From an uncultured Burkholderiales bacterium (GTDB lineage: Bacteria > Pseudomonadota > Gammaproteobacteria > Burkholderiales > Burkholderiaceae_C), in NCBI GenBank assembly GCA_937927685.1, contig CALBSC010000040.1, positions 1 to 30,344 of the forward strand: a stretch of 30,344 bases of DNA, in the 5' to 3' direction. The position numbers and the translations under genes are program-made. This document shows positions 7,136-14,603 of the stretch, one piece after another (the stretch's first letter is position 1; every line of letters begins with the position of its first letter). The notes beneath the pieces are model-generated. The model ran no database searches and was not told the origin of the DNA. It saw only the letters and a list, made by a program, of their open reading frames with translations.

Positions 7136-7687
7136 TTAAATCCATTTTTGAAGATCCTGGGGGTCCAGACGCCCCAATTTCTGCTGTATCACGTGTCCCC
7201 CGGCATCCAGTACCAGGGTGAAGGGCAAACTGCCAGAGTCATTGCCCAGTTGACGCCCCAGATGGTTGCCATTCACGCCCCCCAGGGCAATCGGGTAGTG
7301 GACCGGTTGCGCCGCCAGGAAGCGCCGTACGGCAGACGGTTGGTCGATGGCGATTCCTACGATGTTCCAGCCTTTTGACGAATTTTGCCGAAAGAAACCA
7401 TCAAGAAGAGGCATTTCTTCCACGCATGGCGGGCACCAGGTGGCCCAGAAGTTGACCACCAGGGGGCGTCCGCGGCAGGACTCCAGGGCCAGCGGACTGC
7501 CGTCAGGTTGCTCAAACTGCGAGGACCACAGCAATTGCTCGGCAGCCACAGGCAGTCGACGGGCACTGCTGCGCCACCACGAGAGCCCGAGCCCTGCGAC
7601 CACTGCGCCACTGCCCACGCCAATCATCCAATGACGGCGTTTGGGGACAGATGCATCATCAAAAGGGGGTTTTTGAGCGGAGTTCAT
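7136..7687 (-). CDS. TlpA-like membrane-anchored thioredoxin-fold protein
   Basis: A 183-aa thiol-disulfide exchange protein. Seen: one N-terminal hydrophobic segment (about residues 20-38, WMIGVGSGAVVAGLGLSW), which should anchor it with the thioredoxin domain in the periplasm, and the active site NFWATWCPPCVEEMP with the Cys pair at 85 and 88. The cis-proline region appears as GSLPFTLVLD. Family members reduce periplasmic disulfides, for example in cytochrome c maturation, but the partner here is unknown. Its ATG overlaps the stop codon of the upstream gene (ATGA at 7687-7684), so the two are translationally coupled. Confidence 0.9.
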   Translation of the reverse strand: MNSAQKPPFDDASVPKRRHWMIGVGSGAVVAGLGLSWWRSSARRLPVAAEQLLWSSQFEQPDGSPLALESCRGRPLVVNFWATWCPPCVEEMPLLDGFFRQNSSKGWNIVGIAIDQPSAVRRFLAAQPVHYPIALGGVNGNHLGRQLGNDSGSLPFTLVLDAGGHVIQQKLGRLDPQDLQKWI

Positions 7688-8271
7688 GTACTTTCAAGCA
7701 AGCGATCCAAGGCCTGAAGATCGCCTCGCCAGGTTTGGCCTTGCGAATCCGGGCGCAGAGCCCCTCGCAAGTCGTCGTGATCATAGATCATCAGATGCAC
7801 GCCCACGTGCTCATTCAACGGCACGCATCGGCTGTGCAGGCTCAAGGCATCCACCTGCCCACCCTGAAACCCTCGAATTTGCTGCACCTGGTAGTCAAGC
7901 CCCTGATTAATGAGCGCAATTTCGGCAGATTTGGAGTCATCGCAGAACAACTGCAGATAAATATCGGAATTTCGCGTTGCTGTGCCGCGCCACACAGCGC
8001 CACTCAGGTGCGGCCTGAATTCAGCCAGCCGCGCCATCCAGGCGCGGGCCAACTCTCGCAGGGCACGCAGTTCACCGGGCTGGGTGTCCGCACAAAAGAG
8101 TTCGAGGTGTTCACGCAAAGCCTCCTCCAGCACCTGGTTGTCCGGCAGCGGGGTGCGTGCGGGCAAGCCCAGCAGCTTGAGCGCCTGGTGCTTGGCCGCC
8201 CCATACTCCAGGCCCTCTTCGGCCATCAGACGGGCCGCTGTGGTGGCAATGGAGCGTGTGGCGTTGTCCAT
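7684..8271 (-). CDS. Conserved hypothetical protein, possibly a degenerate nucleotidyltransferase fold
   Basis: I do not recognise a named family with certainty. The 195-aa protein is soluble with a helical N-terminal half. Residues 91-108 read GAVWRGTATRNSDIYLQL, which resembles the minimal nucleotidyltransferase motif (GS..RG.AR.DSDID), but the second catalytic Asp position is Tyr105. If the resemblance is real, the protein may be inactive or use another acid. Residues about 165-176 (LMIYDHDDLRGA) add an acidic cluster. The start codon at 8271 is preceded by CACAAT and a 6-nt gap with no Shine-Dalgarno sequence. The gene diverges from mpl across 47 nt and overlaps the TlpA-like gene by 4 nt. 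Similar proteins may carry mis-transferred ligase names because of the mpl neighbour. Confidence 0.8.
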   Translation of the reverse strand: MDNATRSIATTAARLMAEEGLEYGAAKHQALKLLGLPARTPLPDNQVLEEALREHLELFCADTQPGELRALRELARAWMARLAEFRPHLSGAVWRGTATRNSDIYLQLFCDDSKSAEIALINQGLDYQVQQIRGFQGGQVDALSLHSRCVPLNEHVGVHLMIYDHDDLRGALRPDSQGQTWRGDLQALDRLLEST

Positions 8272-8277
8272 GGCGCC

Positions 8278-8310
8278 ATTGTGCCTGCGCCCCGGTTGGC
8301 CGCCTAGAAT
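8278..8310. promoter_or_regulatory. Divergent -10-like elements between the hypothetical gene and mpl
   Basis: On the + strand TAGAAT (8305-8310) lies 8 nt before the mpl ATG. On the - strand CACAAT (8283-8278) lies 6 nt before the ATG at 8271. Neither start has a purine-rich Shine-Dalgarno sequence, and both spacings would put the transcription start at or next to the A of the start codon. Clear -35 boxes are not visible, which lowers confidence. Confidence 0.45.
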
Positions 8311-8318
8311 CCACGCCC

Positions 8319-9752
8319 ATGCACATTCATATCTTGGGGATTTGCGGCACCTTCATGGGTGGCGTTGCAGCCCTGGCCCGGGAAGCCGGCCACCGCGTGA
8401 CTGGCTGCGATGCCGGCGTCTATCCGCCCATGAGCGACCAGTTACGCGCCCTGGGCATTGACCTGATCGAGGGGTTCGGTGCCGACCAGATGGCGCTCAA
8501 ACCCGACGTGTTCGTGGTCGGCAACGTGGTCTCCCGTGCCCGGCTGGCGGATGGCAACCCCAAGTTTCCGCTGATGGAAGCCATCCTGGAAGCCGGCGCC
8601 CCCTATTCCAGCGGCCCGCAGTGGCTGTCCGATCATTTGCTGCACACGGCTCACCTGTCCCGCCATGTCCTGGCCGTGGCCGGCACACACGGCAAAACCA
8701 CCACCACCTCCATGCTGGCCTGGATCCTGTCGCACGCAGGCCTGCAACCCGGGTTTCTGGTGGGCGGCGTTCCGCTCAATTTTGGCGTTTCGGCCCGACT
8801 GGGGCAGCAGACCTCGCGCACCGAGCGCCCCCTGTTCGTGATCGAGGCGGACGAATACGACACGGCGTTTTTTGACAAGCGCAGCAAGTTCGTGCACTAC
8901 CGCCCGCGCACGGCCGTGCTCAACAACCTGGAGTTTGACCACGCCGACATCTTTGACGACCTGGCGGCCATCGAGCGGCAGTTTCACCACCTCGTGCGCA
9001 CCGTGCCGGCCAGCGGGCGGGTCGTGGTCAATGCGGCACAGGACAGCCTGCAGCGTGTCTTGCAGCGGGGTTGCTGGAGCGAAGTGGCTGGCTTCGGCGT
9101 GGCCGGCACCGCCGGGCCCGGCGCCGCCATGGCCTGGCAGGTCCAGGGGCCGCCCGAGCACTTCGATGTCCTGCACGACGGCCGCGTGCTGACGCAGGTG
9201 CGCTGGTCCATCGGCGGCGTACACAACCAACTCAACGCCCTGGCGGCAATTGCGGCCGCCCAGCATGTCGGGGTAGACCCTGGCCTGGCGGCCGAAGCCT
9301 TGGGCCGCTTCCAGAACGTACGCCGGCGCATGGAGGTGCGTGGCTCGGTGACACGCCCGGGCGGCTCGATCACGGTGTATGACGACTTTGCCCACCACCC
9401 CACGGCCATCGCCACCACGGTGGACGGTCTGCGCCGTCAGATCCGTCCGGGTGAACGCATCCTGGCCATTTTCGAGCCACGCAGCAACACCATGAAACTG
9501 GGCACGATGAAGTCCCAACTGCCCGAGAGCCTGCAACAGGCCGACCTGGCCTTCTGTCACAGCGGCGGCCTGGATTGGGATGCCGGCGAAGCCCTGGCGC
9601 CCATGGGGGCGCGCGCCACCGTGTGCGCCAGCGTCCCCGAACTGGTTCAGGCCGTGGCGGCACAAGCCCGCGCGGGCGACCATTTGCTGTGCATGAGCAA
9701 CGGCGGGTTTGGTGGCATCCATGACCAGTTGCTGCAGGCCTTGTCCGCCTGA
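8319..9752 (+). CDS. mpl: UDP-MurNAc:L-Ala-gamma-D-Glu-meso-DAP ligase (murein peptide ligase)
   Basis: Mpl reattaches the recovered tripeptide L-Ala-gamma-D-Glu-DAP to UDP-MurNAc, so wall turnover products re-enter peptidoglycan synthesis. The 477-aa protein starts MHIHILGICGTFMGG, a typical Mpl start with a Rossmann-type nucleotide site, and has the Mur-ligase P-loop AGTHGKTTTT (121-130), the EADEYDTAFFDKRSKF block and NNLEFDHADIF, which is specific to Mpl rather than MurC. The C-terminal domain has YDDFAHHPTAI and FEPRSNTMK. The ATG at 8319 is chosen over an upstream in-frame GTG at 8256 because of homology and the TAGAAT box in between. Confidence 0.97.
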   Translation: MHIHILGICGTFMGGVAALAREAGHRVTGCDAGVYPPMSDQLRALGIDLIEGFGADQMALKPDVFVVGNVVSRARLADGNPKFPLMEAILEAGAPYSSGPQWLSDHLLHTAHLSRHVLAVAGTHGKTTTTSMLAWILSHAGLQPGFLVGGVPLNFGVSARLGQQTSRTERPLFVIEADEYDTAFFDKRSKFVHYRPRTAVLNNLEFDHADIFDDLAAIERQFHHLVRTVPASGRVVVNAAQDSLQRVLQRGCWSEVAGFGVAGTAGPGAAMAWQVQGPPEHFDVLHDGRVLTQVRWSIGGVHNQLNALAAIAAAQHVGVDPGLAAEALGRFQNVRRRMEVRGSVTRPGGSITVYDDFAHHPTAIATTVDGLRRQIRPGERILAIFEPRSNTMKLGTMKSQLPESLQQADLAFCHSGGLDWDAGEALAPMGARATVCASVPELVQAVAAQARAGDHLLCMSNGGFGGIHDQLLQALSA

Positions 9753-9780
9753 AGGCTCAACCAGGCCCCCCGCATTTGTG

Positions 9781-9789
9781 TGCTACATT
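9781..9789 (+). promoter_or_regulatory. Extended -10 promoter of the aroG leader
   Basis: TG-C-TACATT (9781-9789) fits an extended -10 element and ends 7 nt before the leader ATG at 9797. The intervening CCTCCCC has no Shine-Dalgarno character, so the leader peptide would be translated from a leaderless or nearly leaderless transcript. No good -35 is visible at 17 bp, consistent with dependence on the extended -10. Confidence 0.5.
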
Positions 9790-9796
9790 CCTCCCC

Positions 9797-9877
9797 ATGA
9801 CAACAGTCCGTTTCGGTTTTAGCTATTTTGGGTTCTCACGCCTCCCGGCGGTCGAGAGACTCGGACTCAAGCGCTGA
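9797..9877 (+). CDS. Phe/Tyr-rich leader peptide of aroG (26 aa)
   Basis: A 26-codon open frame starts ATG ACA ACA GTC CGT and ends AAG CGC TGA. Residues 6-13 read FGFSYFGF: four Phe and one Tyr in eight codons. The enzyme encoded next (aroG) makes the first committed intermediate for Phe, Tyr and Trp. This is the classical layout of an amino-acid-controlled leader peptide. When charged tRNA-Phe is scarce the ribosome should stall around 9812-9835, leaving 9845-9852 free to form the antiterminator. Codons after the Phe run show no special bias. The peptide itself probably has no other function. It is too short to appear in routine gene calls. Confidence 0.75.
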   Translation: MTTVRFGFSYFGFSRLPAVERLGLKR

Positions 9878-9907
9878 AACAGTCTGAACTCACTCACCAA
9901 CCGCCGG
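9845..9907 (+). promoter_or_regulatory. Antiterminator pairing of the aroG attenuator
   Basis: CCGGCGGT (9845-9852), inside the leader ORF just after the Phe codons, is a perfect 8-nt complement of ACCGCCGG (9900-9907), which is the 5' arm of the terminator. It is also nearly identical to the terminator's own 3' arm (9913-9920). The two arms therefore compete for the same sequence, as required for attenuation. Read from the sequence; no folding energy was computed. Confidence 0.65.
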
Positions 9908-9928
9908 AATCACCGGCGGTTTTTTTTT
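9899..9928 (+). terminator. Attenuator (Rho-independent terminator) before aroG
   Basis: AACCGCCGG (9899-9907) pairs with CCGGCGGTT (9913-9921) around an AATCA loop, followed by an unbroken run of nine T (9920-9928). It is placed 21 nt after the leader stop codon and 35 nt before the aroG ATG. A strong terminator directly upstream of a gene, preceded by a leader peptide, indicates regulated termination. Confidence 0.9.
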
Positions 9929-9963
9929 GCTGGCTCAAGCCCACGTCTTCACAGAAAGTCATC

Positions 9964-11076
9964 ATGAAGTCTTCCGCTCTCGACCACCGCTCACGCACGG
10001 ACGCCACCTCGCAGACCGACGACCAACGCATCAAGGACATCACGGTCCTGCCGCCCCCCGAGCACCTGATCCGCTTCTTTCCCATCCAGGGCACCGCGGT
10101 CGAGCAACTGATTGCGAGCACCCGCCAGTCCATCCACCGCATCATGCACGGCCAGGACGATCGCCTGCTGGTGGTGATCGGGCCCTGCTCCATCCACGAT
10201 CCCGCCGCCGCGCTGGACTATGCGCGTCGTCTCAAAGCCGAGCGTGAGCGCTTTGCCGACACGCTGGAAATCGTGATGCGCGTGTATTTTGAAAAGCCCC
10301 GCACCACCGTGGGCTGGAAGGGCCTCATCAACGATCCGTACCTGGACGAAAGCTACCGGATCGACGAGGGGCTGCGCATCGCGCGACAACTGCTGATCGA
10401 GATCAACCGGCAGGGCCTGCCGGCGGGCAGCGAGTTCCTGGATGTGATCTCCCCGCAATACATTGGAGACCTGATCAGCTGGGGCGCAATCGGTGCGCGC
10501 ACCACCGAAAGCCAGGTCCACCGCGAGCTGGCCTCGGGCCTGTCGGCGCCCATCGGCTTCAAGAATGGCACCGACGGCAACATCAAGATCGCCACCGACG
10601 CCATCCAGGCGGCTGCGCGCGGCCACCACTTTCTGTCGGTGCACAAGAACGGGCAGGTGGCCATCGTGCAGACCCAGGGCAACCAGGACTGCCATGTCAT
10701 CTTGCGCGGCGGCAAAGCGCCCAACTACGACGCCGCCAGCGTATCGGCCGCCTGCAAGGAGCTCGAAGCCGCCAAGCTGCCCGCCACGTTGATGGTGGAC
10801 TGCAGCCATGCCAACAGCAGCAAGCAGCACGAGAAGCAGCGCGAGGTGGCGCAAGACATTGCCCACCAACTCGCGCAGGGCTCACGCCAGGTCTTTGGGG
10901 TGATGATTGAAAGCCACCTCAACGCCGGTGCCCAGAAATTCACGCCGGGCAAGGACGATTCGCAACAGTTGCACTATGGTCAGAGCATCACCGATGCCTG
11001 CCTGGGCTGGGAAGATTCCGTGCAGACGCTGGAGATTCTGTCCCAGGGCGTGAAGGCGCGTCGCGCCAAGCGCTGA
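9964..11076 (+). CDS. aroG: 3-deoxy-7-phosphoheptulonate (DAHP) synthase, class I
   Basis: The enzyme condenses phosphoenolpyruvate with erythrose 4-phosphate, the entry step of the shikimate pathway. The 370-aa length and motifs fit the AroF/AroG/AroH type: GPCSIHD (73-79, metal-ligand Cys75), YFEKPRTTVGWKG, GARTTESQVHRELASGLS, PIGFKNGTDG, and DCSHANSSK near the C-terminus. It has an N-terminal extension, as in feedback-inhibited members; whether Phe or Tyr is the allosteric inhibitor cannot be told by eye, though a Phe-rich leader is suggestive of Phe. The start ATG at 9964 has a weak AGAAAG upstream. The gene is convergent with tldD across only 19 nt. Confidence 0.96.
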   Translation: MKSSALDHRSRTDATSQTDDQRIKDITVLPPPEHLIRFFPIQGTAVEQLIASTRQSIHRIMHGQDDRLLVVIGPCSIHDPAAALDYARRLKAERERFADTLEIVMRVYFEKPRTTVGWKGLINDPYLDESYRIDEGLRIARQLLIEINRQGLPAGSEFLDVISPQYIGDLISWGAIGARTTESQVHRELASGLSAPIGFKNGTDGNIKIATDAIQAAARGHHFLSVHKNGQVAIVQTQGNQDCHVILRGGKAPNYDAASVSAACKELEAAKLPATLMVDCSHANSSKQHEKQREVAQDIAHQLAQGSRQVFGVMIESHLNAGAQKFTPGKDDSQQLHYGQSITDACLGWEDSVQTLEILSQGVKARRAKR

Positions 11077-11095
11077 ACCTCAAGCGGCAGACGGC

Positions 11096-12556
11096 TCAGG
11101 CCGTCCCGCCGACCGTGAGGCCGTCGACACGCAGGGTCGGCTGGCCCACGCCCACCGGGACGCTTTGGCCTTCCTTGCCGCAGGTGCCCACGCCGCTGTC
11201 CAGGGCCATGTCGTTGCCGATCATGCTCACCCGGGTGAGTACATCCGGCCCGTTGCCCACCAGCGTGGCACCCTTGACCGGGTATTGCAGCTTGCCGTTC
11301 TCGACCCACCAGGCCTGGCTGGTCGAAAAGACAAATTTGCCCGAGGTGATGTCCACCTGCCCGCCACCGAAGTTGGTGGCGTACAAGCCCTTGCGCAAAC
11401 TTGCCACGATCTCTTGCGGGTCGTGGTCACCACCCAGCATGTAGGTGTTGGTCATGCGCGGCATGGGCAGATGCGCGTAGCTTTCGCGACGACCATTGCC
11501 GGTGGGCTTGACCCCCATGAGGCGCGCATTCATCGCGTCCTGGATGTAGCCGCGCAAAATGCCGTCTTCGATCAGCACATTGCGCTGGCTGGCACAGCCT
11601 TCGTCGTCCACATTCAGCGAGCCACGGCGGTCGGCCAGCGTGCCGTCATCGAGCACCGTCACGCCGGGGGCGGCCACGCGCTGGCCGATACGGCCTGAGA
11701 AGGCACTCGAGCCTTTGCGGTTGAAGTCCCCTTCCAGGCCATGGCCGATTGCTTCATGCAACAGCACACCGGGCCACCCGGGGCCGAGCACCACGGTCAT
11801 CTCGCCCGCAGGCGCAGGACGCGCCTCGAGGTTGAGGAGGGCGGCATCGACGGCTTCGTCCACATAGCGTCGCAGCAGCGCGTCATCAAAACGCTCCAGT
11901 CCCCAGCGTCCGCCACCGCCGCCCGAGCCCATTTCACGACGGCCCTTGTGCTCGGCAATCACGGTCACGCTCAGGCGCACCAGGGGGCGCACATCGGCGG
12001 CCAGGGTGCCGTCAGCGCGTGCAATCAACACCACATCGTGCTCACTGGCCAGGCCGGCCATCACCTGCACCACACGCGGGTCGCGGGCACGTGCCAACGC
12101 TTCGACGCGGCCGAGCAAATCCACCTTGGCAGTGCTGTCGAGCGACAGAATCGGGTCCTGGTCGCCATACAGCGAACGGCTCGGCGCCACCTTGCGTGCC
12201 GGCACACGGGTGCTGGCCGAGCGCGACGCAGCGGCGATCGACCTCACGGTGCGCGCGGCATCCAGCAACGAGGCCATGGAGATATCGTCGGAATAGGCAA
12301 ATGCGGTTTTCTCACCCGAGACGGCGCGCACGCCCACGCCCTGGTCAATGCTGAAGGAGCCCGATTTGACAATGCCCTCCTCCAGGCTCCAGCCCTCCGA
12401 GCGGGTGGTCTGGAAATACAGGTCGGCGTCGTCCACCCGGTGCTGGCGGATCTCGGCCAGCGCGCGTTGCAAATGGCTTTCGTCCAGACCGAAGGGGTCG
12501 AGCAGACAGCGACGGGCCGTGGCGAGTCGCTCCAGGGTGGGTTCGCGTGAAATCAT
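11096..12556 (-). CDS. tldD: TldD metalloprotease
   Basis: TldD forms, with TldE/PmbA, a cytosolic zinc protease that degrades unfolded peptides and, in enterobacteria, matures microcin B17 and degrades CcdA. The 486-aa protein carries the zinc motif HEAIGH (267-272) followed by GLEGDFNRKGSS, and a C-terminal CGKEGQSVPVGVGQP segment whose Cys is the expected third zinc ligand. A glycine run (GSGGGGGRWG, about 210-219) precedes the catalytic domain. The start overlaps the stop of the upstream dehydrogenase gene (ATGA at 12556-12553). TATACA (12570-12565), 8 nt before the ATG with no Shine-Dalgarno sequence, could be an internal promoter. pmbA is not in the window. Confidence 0.97.
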   Translation of the reverse strand: MISREPTLERLATARRCLLDPFGLDESHLQRALAEIRQHRVDDADLYFQTTRSEGWSLEEGIVKSGSFSIDQGVGVRAVSGEKTAFAYSDDISMASLLDAARTVRSIAAASRSASTRVPARKVAPSRSLYGDQDPILSLDSTAKVDLLGRVEALARARDPRVVQVMAGLASEHDVVLIARADGTLAADVRPLVRLSVTVIAEHKGRREMGSGGGGGRWGLERFDDALLRRYVDEAVDAALLNLEARPAPAGEMTVVLGPGWPGVLLHEAIGHGLEGDFNRKGSSAFSGRIGQRVAAPGVTVLDDGTLADRRGSLNVDDEGCASQRNVLIEDGILRGYIQDAMNARLMGVKPTGNGRRESYAHLPMPRMTNTYMLGGDHDPQEIVASLRKGLYATNFGGGQVDITSGKFVFSTSQAWWVENGKLQYPVKGATLVGNGPDVLTRVSMIGNDMALDSGVGTCGKEGQSVPVGVGQPTLRVDGLTVGGTA

Positions 12557-13434
12557 GGGGAGAGTGTATAGAGCTTGAAGACGCTGGCATCATCCTCGTT
12601 GGCCAGGCCGGCTGCATGTGCCTGGGCGAACACGGCGGCAGCCAGACGACCCAGTTCCGGGGTAAAGCCCAGGGCATCACCCGCCTCGACGGCCAGTCGT
12701 GTGTCTTTCTCGAGCAGGGTGACGTGCGCCCGGGGCGCGTAATCGTTGACCAGCGCACGGCGCAGCCGGTCGGCGCTGATCCAGCTTTGGCCGCTGGAGC
12801 GTTCCATCACGTCCAGCGTCTTGGATGGATCCAGCCCCATGCGCTGGGCCATGGCGAGCACCTGGGCAGCGCCCACCAGGTTGATCCCGGCCAGCAGGTT
12901 GTTGGCCAGCTTGGTGCGCGCGCCGTCGCCCACGCGCTCGCTGACATGGAACACCAGACCTGACAAGGCATCGAGCCAATCCTGGTTGGCGTGAAACACC
13001 GCCGCAGAGGCCGCCACCATCAGGCTCATCGTCCCCTCGGCGGCACGCTGGGGTCCGCCTGACATGGGCGCATCGATCACGTGGGCCCCCAAGGCGGCCA
13101 GGCGTTGCCCGAAGGATTCGACATCTTCCGGCGACAGGGTGGGACACAGCATGACGGTCTGCCCCGGTCGCAAGGACTGGCTCACGCCCTGCGGGCCAAA
13201 CAGCACGGATTCCACCTGGGGCGTGTCGATCACGCAGACGATGAGACGATCCACCGCTGCGGTCAACGCCGCCGGCGAGTCCTGCACGGTGGCGCCCAGG
13301 GCCTGCAAGGGGGTGGTTTTGCTGGCATCGACGTCGCGCACATGCACGGTCCACCGCAGTCCGAGCAGGCGCCGCGCCATGCCGCCGCCCATGTTGCCCA
13401 CGCCAATGATGCCCACGGTCTGCCGCGCGCTCAT
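12553..13434 (-). CDS. NAD(P)-dependent beta-hydroxyacid dehydrogenase family oxidoreductase
   Basis: A 293-aa member of the 3-hydroxyisobutyrate / tartronate-semialdehyde reductase family. Seen: N-terminal dinucleotide-binding motif VGIIGVGNMGGGMA (7-20), the substrate-binding DAPMSGGPQRAAEGTMSLMV block, and KLANNLLAGINLVGAAQVLA, which should hold the catalytic lysine. The substrate is not identifiable from motifs. The start ATG at 13434 overlaps the rodA stop codon (ATGA), and its own stop overlaps the tldD start, so it is the middle gene of a rodA-dehydrogenase-tldD operon. The functional link to wall elongation is not obvious. Confidence 0.92.
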   Translation of the reverse strand: MSARQTVGIIGVGNMGGGMARRLLGLRWTVHVRDVDASKTTPLQALGATVQDSPAALTAAVDRLIVCVIDTPQVESVLFGPQGVSQSLRPGQTVMLCPTLSPEDVESFGQRLAALGAHVIDAPMSGGPQRAAEGTMSLMVAASAAVFHANQDWLDALSGLVFHVSERVGDGARTKLANNLLAGINLVGAAQVLAMAQRMGLDPSKTLDVMERSSGQSWISADRLRRALVNDYAPRAHVTLLEKDTRLAVEAGDALGFTPELGRLAAAVFAQAHAAGLANEDDASVFKLYTLSP

Positions 13435-14585
13435 GATTGCACCAACTGTTTGGCCTTGGCCACCGACATCAGAATACCCAATCCAAAACCGAGCGTGACC
13501 ATGGCGGTCCCTCCATAACTGATGAACGGCAAGGGTACCCCCACCACCGGCAGGATGCCACTGACCATGCCCATGTTCACAAAGGCATAGGTGAAGAAAA
13601 TCATGGTGATGCTGCCCGCCAGCAAGCGGGCAAAAAGCGTCGGGCCTTCCAGCGCAATGGCCAGTCCGCGCAGCACCAGGAAGACAAAGCCCAGGATCAG
13701 CAACACATTGCCCACAAAACCGAACTCCTCGCCATAGGCGGCAAAAATGAAGTCGGTGGTGCGTTCCGGAATGAAATCGAGATGCGTTTGCGTGCCCTGC
13801 ATATAGCCCTTGCCCCAGAACCCCCCCGACCCGATGGCGATCATGCCCTGGATGATGTGAAAGCCCTTGCCCAGCGGATCCCGCTCGGGATCCAGCAGCG
13901 TGCACACGCGTTGCTGCTGGTAGTCATGCAGGAGCGGCCAGCGCACACCATCGGCGCACAGTTCAGGCTCGAACACCACCAGCAGCAACAGGCCGATCAG
14001 CCCCAGCACCAACGGTGGAATGATGAGTCGCCAGCTGAGACCCGCAAAAAACATGACGAACAACCCGGCACTCAACACCAGCAAGGCCGTGCCCAGATCG
14101 GGCTGACGGGCGATCAGCCCCACGGGCACCAGCAGCAACAGGCCGGCCACCAGAAAGTCCAGGGGGCGCAGTTGCCCCTCGCGTTTCTGGAACCACCAGG
14201 CCAGCATGAGCGGCATGGCGATCTTGAGGATTTCGCTGGGCTGGATCACCACCCCCACGTTGAGCCAGCGGCGTGCCCCTTTCTTGGTGAGCCCGAAGAG
14301 CGCCACCGCAATCAGGAGCGCCACGCCCAGCGAATACAGGGGGACCGCCAGGACCATCAGCCGTTGCGGCGGGATTTGCGCCACCACGAACATGATGAAG
14401 CCCCCGATCAGAATGTTGCGACCGTGGTCCAGAAAACGCTCGCCATTGGCAAAGCCGGAGGAATACATGGTGAGCAGGCCGGCGCAGGCCAGCATGAACA
14501 CCGCAAAAGCCAGCGGTCCGTCAAACCCGCGCAGCCAAAACAGCAGGCGCTGCCACAGGGCGGGTTTTTCGATGACGATACTCAT
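13431..14585 (-). CDS. rodA: Rod-shape peptidoglycan glycosyltransferase RodA (SEDS family)
   Basis: RodA polymerises lipid II in the elongasome. The 384-aa polytopic membrane protein has the SEDS signatures ARRWLNVGVVIQPSEILKI, ARQPDLGTALLV (with the catalytic-loop Asp region), ERTTDFIFAAYGEEFGF and PFISYGGTAM, and around ten hydrophobic helices. RodA rather than FtsW is supported by similarity and because a separate FtsW lies in the dcw cluster here. Its usual partner gene mrdA (PBP2) is not adjacent: the upstream neighbour, 18 nt away, is divergent yqiA. GATAAT (14599-14594) lies 8 nt before the start codon with no Shine-Dalgarno sequence. Confidence 0.95.
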   Translation of the reverse strand: MSIVIEKPALWQRLLFWLRGFDGPLAFAVFMLACAGLLTMYSSGFANGERFLDHGRNILIGGFIMFVVAQIPPQRLMVLAVPLYSLGVALLIAVALFGLTKKGARRWLNVGVVIQPSEILKIAMPLMLAWWFQKREGQLRPLDFLVAGLLLLVPVGLIARQPDLGTALLVLSAGLFVMFFAGLSWRLIIPPLVLGLIGLLLLVVFEPELCADGVRWPLLHDYQQQRVCTLLDPERDPLGKGFHIIQGMIAIGSGGFWGKGYMQGTQTHLDFIPERTTDFIFAAYGEEFGFVGNVLLILGFVFLVLRGLAIALEGPTLFARLLAGSITMIFFTYAFVNMGMVSGILPVVGVPLPFISYGGTAMVTLGFGLGILMSVAKAKQLVQS

Positions 14586-14589
14586 GAGG

Positions 14590-14599
14590 CAGAATTATC
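14590..14599. promoter_or_regulatory. Overlapping divergent -10 elements of rodA and yqiA
   Basis: The 18-nt gap (14586-14603) between the two start codons contains CAGAATTATC (14590-14599). Read on the + strand, CAGAAT is 8 nt before the yqiA ATG; read on the - strand, GATAAT is 8 nt before the rodA ATG. The two boxes share bases, so RNA polymerase could hardly occupy both at once. -35 boxes are not clear and would lie inside the opposite gene. Confidence 0.5.
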
Positions 14600-14603
14600 C
14601 CGG

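Noticed and set aside
11077..11095. Terminator between convergent aroG and tldD
   Set aside because: The 19-nt gap has no stem with a T-run on either strand.
13437..14580. Long open frame on the + strand in front of yqiA, opposite rodA
   Set aside because: It is antisense to RodA, and the Gln/His-rich product is a shadow of hydrophobic codons. The yqiA homology begins only at 14604.
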